From NCBI RefSeq assembly GCF_001043955.1, contig NZ_LABZ01000212.1:1-33390 (forward strand): a stretch of DNA of 33,390 nucleotides, written 5' to 3'. A program made the translations under genes and the position numbers. The notes beneath the pieces were generated by a model. That model worked only from the letters and a program-made list of their open reading frames with translations. It made no database searches and was not told the origin of the DNA. Origin of the DNA: Methylobacterium tarhaniae. GTDB taxonomy: Bacteria > Pseudomonadota > Alphaproteobacteria > Rhizobiales > Beijerinckiaceae. Positions 28,900-33,390 of the stretch are shown here, in pieces; the first letter of the stretch is position 1; every line of letters starts with the position of its first letter.

Positions 28900-29631
28900 G
28901 TGCGCAAACGAAAACTGATCTGGGCCGGCCTGGTCGCGGTGATCCTGGTGGCCGGCCTCGCCGCGTTCCTGGGGATCCGGCAGCGGGCCGGCGGCAATGG
29001 GCAGGGCGTCGCGGCCTTCCGGGAGGCGCGGGCCTTCGCGGTCTCCGGCGTTCTCAGGCAACTCCCGGGGCCTTACGGCCTTCTCCTCGGCGACTCGCAG
29101 ATCGAGCGGCTCTACCTTCCGGTCCTGTGCGGACGTCCGGTCGTCAATGCCGGCATCGCCGGCACGCGGATCGCCGGGCTGCGGGCCGTGGCCGGCTGGC
29201 TGGAACTGCCGCGGCCGCCGGAGACGATCGTGGTGACGATCGGCACGAACGACCTCACCCGGCGCCAGCGCTCCGGCCATCCCGATGCGGCCGAGCACTT
29301 CCGGGCGGAGGCCCGCGCTCTCTTCGCCGAACTGGTGCCGCGGGCCCGCATGGTCGTCGCGACCGCCGTTCCGCCCTTCGATGCCGCCCGGCCCGGCGTG
29401 ACGCGGTTCTACGACGCCGCCGCCGCGCCCGCCTACTCGGCGATCCTGTCGGAGGAATGCGCCCGGGCCGGCTGCCGGTTCGTCGACGCCTTCGCCGACC
29501 TGCGCGACCCGGCGAGCCTGGGACGATCGCCGGACGGCGTCCATCTCGGCCTCGACGTGGCGGCGCGGGACGCCGTCGCGTCGCGTCTCGAAGCCGCCGC
29601 CTGTCCCGAGCGGGCCGCGCAGGGACGGTGA
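28900..29631 (+). CDS. Membrane-anchored SGNH/GDSL hydrolase
   Basis: The 243-residue product starts with a signal anchor (MRKRKLIWAGLVAVILVAGLAAFLG). The SGNH blocks are all present: nucleophile Ser66 (LLGDSQIER), Gly88 in NAGIAGTRI, Asn117 in TIGTNDLT, and the Asp212/His215 pair in PDGVHLG. It should therefore be an active esterase or acetyl hydrolase acting in the periplasm, perhaps on a polysaccharide or peptidoglycan acyl group; the substrate is unknown. I chose the GTG at 28900 because it places basic residues directly before the span. A GTG at 28822 would add 26 residues. Neither has an ideal ribosome site. It is divergent from the Ala/Pro/Lys-rich gene. Confidence 0.82.
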   Translation: MRKRKLIWAGLVAVILVAGLAAFLGIRQRAGGNGQGVAAFREARAFAVSGVLRQLPGPYGLLLGDSQIERLYLPVLCGRPVVNAGIAGTRIAGLRAVAGWLELPRPPETIVVTIGTNDLTRRQRSGHPDAAEHFRAEARALFAELVPRARMVVATAVPPFDAARPGVTRFYDAAAAPAYSAILSEECARAGCRFVDAFADLRDPASLGRSPDGVHLGLDVAARDAVASRLEAAACPERAAQGR

Positions 29632-30067
29632 CATTCGGCGGCAGAGCCGGCGATGGATCCGGCAACAGGCAATGAACGGAGCGTGCCCTCATCACGCTAC
29701 GACGGTGACGCATGGGCACTTTACTTGATTCGAGGTTGTCCTCGACCGCCGGCATGGTGCCTGCGACTGTGCGGCGGCGCTGCCGGGCGGCGCGGCGACT
29801 TCGTCGACGCGCCGCGACGATAAGTGACCGGATGAATTTGATATCGGCTTGGCAGATCACGCGTCGGCGGCGATTTTGCCTGGGAAAGCTTACGGAGTGT
29901 GTCTTGGCCTCTTGGACAAAGCGCGCCCTTGGGTTAGCAGAAGCATGTTTCGGGATTTACCCGATTCGGCCGGGCGCGGGCGGCACCGGAAGCGTGGCGG
30001 GAGCCACGCCCGGGCGGCACCCGGGCACCGGCCTCCCGGTGCTCGGCGCGATCGCGTAGGAGAGCTG
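29632..30067. other. 436-base intergenic region upstream of the histidine kinase
   Basis: No gene can be supported here. A short frame at 29712-30059 has an Arg-rich, unstructured translation typical of random GC-rich sequence. The section around 29810-29950 is less GC-rich than the genes on either side, as promoters often are. Close to the kinase start there are GC-rich inverted repeats, such as GCGTGGC and GCCACGC around 29993-30010. Confidence 0.6.
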
Positions 30068-31639
30068 ATGACGGCGCGGACCGCGCATCCGATCGAGGGG
30101 GTCCCGGTCCCAGGACCGGGCGATGCCCTCGGCCATGCGCTTCCGGAGAGCGAGCCGGGGATGAGCGGGCTGCCCTCACGCGTGATCCTCGACGCGTTGC
30201 CGCAGAAGGTCTGGATGCTCGACTGTCAGGGGGTGGTGCAGTTCGCCAACCGGGCTGCGCGGGAGATCGGCACTCTCCTCGGCGAGTCCGGCAGCTGGGA
30301 CGACGTCATCCACCCGAAGGACCGCACCCGGGCGGCGGCGGCCCGGACCTCCGCCATCCGCTCCGGCCAGCCCTACGACCTCACGATCCGCCTGCGCGAC
30401 ACCAGCGGGCGCTGGCACTGGCACCAGGCCGACGTCGTGCCGCTCCGCGACGGGGCCGCGATCGCCGGCTGGATGATGACGGCCGCCGACGTCGACGACG
30501 TCGTGGCCGACAACCAGGCGCTGGAAGCCACCACCAACCTGCTGCTCCTCACCCACAAGGCCGCCGGCGTCGGCCTGTGGGACTGGAACATGCGCACCGG
30601 CGCGCTCTCCCTCTCGGCGGAGGGCGCGCGCCTGCACGGCCTCTCGGCGCAGGCCTGCATCATCACCTCCTCGGCCTGGACCGGGCTGGTCCATGCCGAC
30701 GACCGCGCCATGCTGTGGGACGCGGTGACGAAGGCCGTCACCACCCGCACCCCGTTCTCGGTCGACGTGCGGGTGACGGGCGAGCACGGCGCCGTCCGGT
30801 GGATCCAGAGCCTCGGGCGCGTCCTCGACGACGCGCACGGCCTGAGCGGGCGCATCGTCGGCCTCACCCTCGACATCACCGCCCGCAAGCGCGCCGAGCA
30901 GTCCCTGGCCAACGCCAAGGAGGGGGCCGAGCAGGCCAACCGCGCGAAGTCGGACTTCCTGGCGATGATGAGCCACGAGATCCGCAACCCCCTCAACGCC
31001 GTCCTCGGCTACACCGAGCACATGCTCTCCCGCTCGCGCGAGCCCGAGACCCTGCGCCACCTCGCCGCCGTCCAGGAGGCCGGCGAGATCCTGATGCGGG
31101 TCGTCGACGACGTGCTCGACGTGGCGCAGATCGAGGCCGGCCAGGTCGCCCTCGATCCGGAGCCGTTCCTCCTCGCCGACCTGCTGGAGGGCACGGCCGC
31201 GGTCGCAAGGGGCGCGGCCGCCCGCAAGGGCGTGGCGGTGGAGGTGATGCGCGATCCCACCACCCCGACCCTGGTGCTGGGCGATGTCGGGCGCCTGCGC
31301 CAGGTGCTCCTCAATCTCCTCACCAACGCGGTGAAGTTCACGCCGGCGGGCCGGGTGATCCTGGCGGTGAGCCCGGATTCGAGCCGGGGCGGCGAGGGGC
31401 GGCTGGTCTTCACCGTGAGCGACACCGGCATCGGCATGTCGGCGGCGCAGCAGGAGCGGCTGTTCGTGCCCTTCGGCCAGGGCGACGAATCGATTCGTCG
31501 CCGCTTCGGCGGCAGCGGCCTCGGCCTGGTGATCTGCCGTCACCTCGTCGAGCTGATGGGTGGGCGGATCGGCGTAGCGAGCGAGCCGGGACGCGGCACG
31601 CGGATCTGGTTCGCCGTGACCCTGCCGGCGGCCGCGTGA
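30068..31639 (+). CDS. Soluble PAS-PAS sensor histidine kinase
   Basis: The 523-residue product has no membrane span, so it is a cytoplasmic sensor. PAS domain 1 covers about 36-145 (ALPQKVWMLDCQGVVQFANRA) and PAS 2 about 155-272 (GVGLWDWNMRTGALSLS, ending IVGLTLDITARKRAEQSL). The HisKA box has phospho-acceptor His303 in MSHEIRNPLNAVLGY. The ATPase domain carries the N-box Asn420 (LLNLLTNAVKFT), G1 SDTGIGM (451-457), F-box LFVPFGQGD, and G2 GGSGLGLVI (481-489). The kinase is complete but has no receiver domain, and no response-regulator gene is adjacent. Relatives sense redox, oxygen, light or energy state through PAS; the cofactor cannot be read. The ATG at 30068 follows GGAGAG. Confidence 0.9.
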   Translation: MTARTAHPIEGVPVPGPGDALGHALPESEPGMSGLPSRVILDALPQKVWMLDCQGVVQFANRAAREIGTLLGESGSWDDVIHPKDRTRAAAARTSAIRSGQPYDLTIRLRDTSGRWHWHQADVVPLRDGAAIAGWMMTAADVDDVVADNQALEATTNLLLLTHKAAGVGLWDWNMRTGALSLSAEGARLHGLSAQACIITSSAWTGLVHADDRAMLWDAVTKAVTTRTPFSVDVRVTGEHGAVRWIQSLGRVLDDAHGLSGRIVGLTLDITARKRAEQSLANAKEGAEQANRAKSDFLAMMSHEIRNPLNAVLGYTEHMLSRSREPETLRHLAAVQEAGEILMRVVDDVLDVAQIEAGQVALDPEPFLLADLLEGTAAVARGAAARKGVAVEVMRDPTTPTLVLGDVGRLRQVLLNLLTNAVKFTPAGRVILAVSPDSSRGGEGRLVFTVSDTGIGMSAAQQERLFVPFGQGDESIRRRFGGSGLGLVICRHLVELMGGRIGVASEPGRGTRIWFAVTLPAAA

Positions 31640-31696
31640 CGGCCGGGCCGACGCCGGCGGTTCAGTTCCGTCCTCCGACGCCTTATCTCTTCATCC

Positions 31697-32437
31697 ATGC
31701 AGTGGACGGATGACGGGCTGGTTCTCGGGGCGCGGCGGCACGGCGAGACCGGGGTCGTCCTCGAGCTGATGACCGCGGACCATGGCCGGCATCTCGGCCT
31801 CGTCCATGGCGGGCGCTCGCGCCGGATGCAGCCGGTGCTCCAGCCCGGCAACCTGGTGCGGGCGGTCTGGCGGGCGCGGCTCGACGAGGGCCTCGGCTCC
31901 TATGCGGTCGAGCCCATCGAGAGCGCCAGCGCCCGCCTGATCGGCTCGCGCCTCGCGCTCTACGGCATCGGCTACGCCGCCGGGCTGATGCGGCTCCTGC
32001 CCGAGCGCGATCCCCATCCCGCCCTGTTCGCCGCGGCGAAGGTGCTGATCGAGCACCTGCACGAGCCCGACGTGGCGCCGGCTCTCATGGTGCGCTTCGA
32101 GCTCGCGGTGCTGGCCGAGCTCGGCTTCGGCCTCGACTTCTCGGCCTGCGCCGCCACCGGCACCAACGAGTACCTCGCCTACGTCTCGCCGAAGAGCGGG
32201 CGGGCCGTCAGCGCCGCTGCTGGCGAGCCCTGGCGCGACCGGCTGCTGGCCTTGCCGGATTTCCTGGTCGCCCGGCCCGACCGCCGCGGCCTGAACGTGC
32301 CGACGCCCCGGGAGGTCAAGCAAGGCTTTACCTTAACGGGATATTTCCTCGACCAGCACATCTGGAATCCGCGCGACCTCGCCGAGCCGGAAGAGCGGAT
32401 GCGTTTCGTCGCGCTCGGCACCGCCGGGGCGATCTGA
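31697..32437 (+). CDS. recO: DNA repair protein RecO
   Basis: The 246-residue RecO works with RecR (and RecF) to load RecA on single-stranded DNA in gap repair. The N-terminal OB fold is MQWTDDGLVLGARRHGETGVVLELMTADHGRHLGLVHGGRSRR (about 1-43), followed by the helical domain with ELAVLAELGFGLDFSACAATG (about 134-154). The tail has LTGYFLDQHIWNPRD. The length is normal for the family. The ATG at 31697 has no strong ribosome site. It sits between the histidine kinase (57 bases upstream) and parC (152 bases downstream); recO next to parC is common in alphaproteobacteria as I recall. Confidence 0.92.
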   Translation: MQWTDDGLVLGARRHGETGVVLELMTADHGRHLGLVHGGRSRRMQPVLQPGNLVRAVWRARLDEGLGSYAVEPIESASARLIGSRLALYGIGYAAGLMRLLPERDPHPALFAAAKVLIEHLHEPDVAPALMVRFELAVLAELGFGLDFSACAATGTNEYLAYVSPKSGRAVSAAAGEPWRDRLLALPDFLVARPDRRGLNVPTPREVKQGFTLTGYFLDQHIWNPRDLAEPEERMRFVALGTAGAI

Positions 32438-32446
32438 GCGCCCTCG

Positions 32447-32473
32447 CTCCCGGGAACGGCCGGTTCGCGGGAG
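32447..32473 (+). terminator. Hairpin downstream of recO
   Basis: CTCCCGGGAAC (32447-32457) pairs with GTTCGCGGGAG (32463-32473), an 11-base stem with one mismatch, 9 bases after the recO stop codon. It has no T-run. It may mark the end of recO transcription and separate it from the parC promoter. Confidence 0.45.
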
Positions 32474-32534
32474 GGAAGCCGCCGGGCCGAATGCACGGAG
32501 AGGTGGTCCACACCGTTCCTGGCAATCGGCAGAT

Positions 32535-32549
32535 GTTCGTGTTATGTTC
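32535..32549 (+). promoter_or_regulatory. Candidate LexA (SOS) box upstream of parC
   Basis: GTTC-GTGTTAT-GTTC is an exact match to the alphaproteobacterial LexA pattern, the direct repeat GTTC-N7-GTTC. It ends 40 bases before the parC start codon, in the promoter position, in an otherwise gene-free 152-base region. This predicts that parC is repressed by LexA and induced by DNA damage. I looked in the other intergenic regions and found no second match. Confidence 0.65.
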
Positions 32550-32589
32550 TCGTCATGAGACCGCCGAAATCGTGAGTTGACGTCAGCCC

Positions 32590-33390
32590 ATGGGAAAGCC
32601 CTTCGATCCACCCTCCGACCGCGACGGGATCGAGAACGTCGACCTGAAGGCGGCGCTCGAGGAGCGCTACCTCGCCTACGCGCTCTCGACCATCATGCAC
32701 CGGGCGCTGCCCGATGCCCGCGACGGCCTCAAGCCGGTGCACCGGCGCATCCTGCACGCGATGCGGCTCCTGCGCCTCGATCCCGGCAGCGCCTACAAGA
32801 AATGCGCCCGCGTCGTCGGCGACGTGATCGGTAAGTACCATCCGCACGGCGACGTCGCGGTCTACGATGCCCTGGTGCGCCTCGCCCAGGACTTCGCCCA
32901 GCGCTATCCCCTGGTCGACGGCCAGGGCAATTTCGGCAACATCGACGGCGACAACCCGGCGGCCCAGCGCTACACCGAGTGCCGGATGACCGAGGTCGCC
33001 CGTCTCCTCCTCGAGGGGATGGACGAGGACGCGGTCGATTTCCGCCCGAACTACGACGGGCAGGAAGAGGAGCCGGTGGTCCTGCCGGCGGCCTTCCCGA
33101 ACCTGCTGGCCAACGGCTCGCAGGGCATCGCGGTCGGCATGGCGACCTCGATCCCGCCGCACAACGTGGCGGAGCTGTGCGAGGCCGCGCTCTACCTCAT
33201 CACCCATCCGGCCGCGACCTCCGAGCAGCTGACCACCTTCGTCAAGGGACCCGACTTCCCGACCGGCGGCATCGTGATCGATTCCGCGGCCTCGATCGCC
33301 GAGGCCTACCGCACCGGGCGCGGCGGCTTCCGTGTGCGGGCGCGCTGGCAGAAGGAGGATCTCGGCCGCGGCACCTGGGCCGTCGTCGTC
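32590..33390 (+). CDS. parC: DNA topoisomerase IV subunit A, N-terminal part
   Basis: This gene is cut by the right window end; 267 codons are visible. The winged-helix core starts ALEERYLAYALSTIMHRALPDARDGLKPVHRRILHAMR. The quinolone-region helix is KYHPHGDVAVYDALVRLAQDF (82-102), and the DNA-cleaving Tyr128 lies in AAQRYTECRM. GQGNFGNIDGDNPAA and NGSQGIAVGMATSIPPHN follow. MHRALPDARDGLKPV and the QEEEPVVLPAAFPNLLANG stretch favour ParC over GyrA. With ParE it unlinks daughter chromosomes. Val89 stands where E. coli ParC has Ser80. The ATG at 32590 gives the expected start. The preceding SOS box suggests LexA control. Confidence 0.93.
   Translation, partial: MGKPFDPPSDRDGIENVDLKAALEERYLAYALSTIMHRALPDARDGLKPVHRRILHAMRLLRLDPGSAYKKCARVVGDVIGKYHPHGDVAVYDALVRLAQDFAQRYPLVDGQGNFGNIDGDNPAAQRYTECRMTEVARLLLEGMDEDAVDFRPNYDGQEEEPVVLPAAFPNLLANGSQGIAVGMATSIPPHNVAELCEAALYLITHPAATSEQLTTFVKGPDFPTGGIVIDSAASIAEAYRTGRGGFRVRARWQKEDLGRGTWAVVV

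Noticed and set aside
29712..30059. Possible small gene of 115 codons before the histidine kinase
   Set aside because: Its translation is Arg-rich and unstructured, it has no good ribosome site and shows no recognisable motif.

Overview
The window reads as chromosomal DNA of a high-GC alphaproteobacterium, most likely a Methylobacterium-type member of the Rhizobiales. This rests on gene content and style rather than on a marker gene: a PodJ-like polarity protein, a TSUP/TIGR02186 pair, the alphaproteobacterial form of ParC, an alphaproteobacterial-type SOS box (GTTC-N7-GTTC) and an intergenic repeat of a kind I recall from Methylobacterium. I found 27 protein genes, two of them cut by the window ends. 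I saw no tRNA, rRNA, CRISPR array, transposase, integrase or phage gene. This looks like core chromosome, not an island.

Positions 1-6435. An AbrB-type membrane protein (cut by the left end) lies downstream of oxyR, which is divergent from the catalase gene katA. The spacer holds an OxyR-type palindrome. After a clear terminator come three short plus-strand genes (a coiled-coil DUF1640-like membrane protein, a cupin and a RidA-like protein). A minus-strand pair follows: a diacylglycerol-kinase-family lipid kinase overlapping a CpdA-like phosphoesterase.

Positions 6628-13138. A minus-strand fatty-acid or acyl-CoA degradation cluster runs from a MerR regulator to an acyl-CoA dehydrogenase, a thiolase, a secreted DUF2059 protein and a bifunctional enoyl-CoA hydratase/3-hydroxyacyl-CoA dehydrogenase. 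The three enzymes cover a full beta-oxidation turn. The secreted DUF2059 protein is the unexplained member.

Positions 13139-19564. A 493-base divergent control region leads to a 1132-residue PodJ-like protein (coiled coil, one membrane span, Sel1 repeats). Next are three genes joined by TGATG overlaps: a TSUP permease, a TIGR02186 membrane-anchored protein and a DUF3429 membrane protein.

Positions 19565-23349. The ligase-associated DNA repair helicase (Lhr type) and phosphoesterase PdeM are translationally coupled on the minus strand, divergent from the ribosome-rescue hydrolase arfB.

Positions 23549-33390. These hold a methyl-accepting chemotaxis protein, a Tat-exported phosphoesterase, an unrecognised Ala/Pro/Lys-rich single-span protein divergent from an SGNH hydrolase (with a perfect DnaA box between them), a soluble PAS-PAS histidine kinase, recO and the start of parC. 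A perfect SOS-box pattern lies just before parC.

No whole new defence or mobile system is visible. The leads most worth following are the SOS box at parC, the coupled TSUP-TIGR02186-DUF3429 unit, the DUF2059 gene inside the beta-oxidation operon, and the lhr-pdeM pair.
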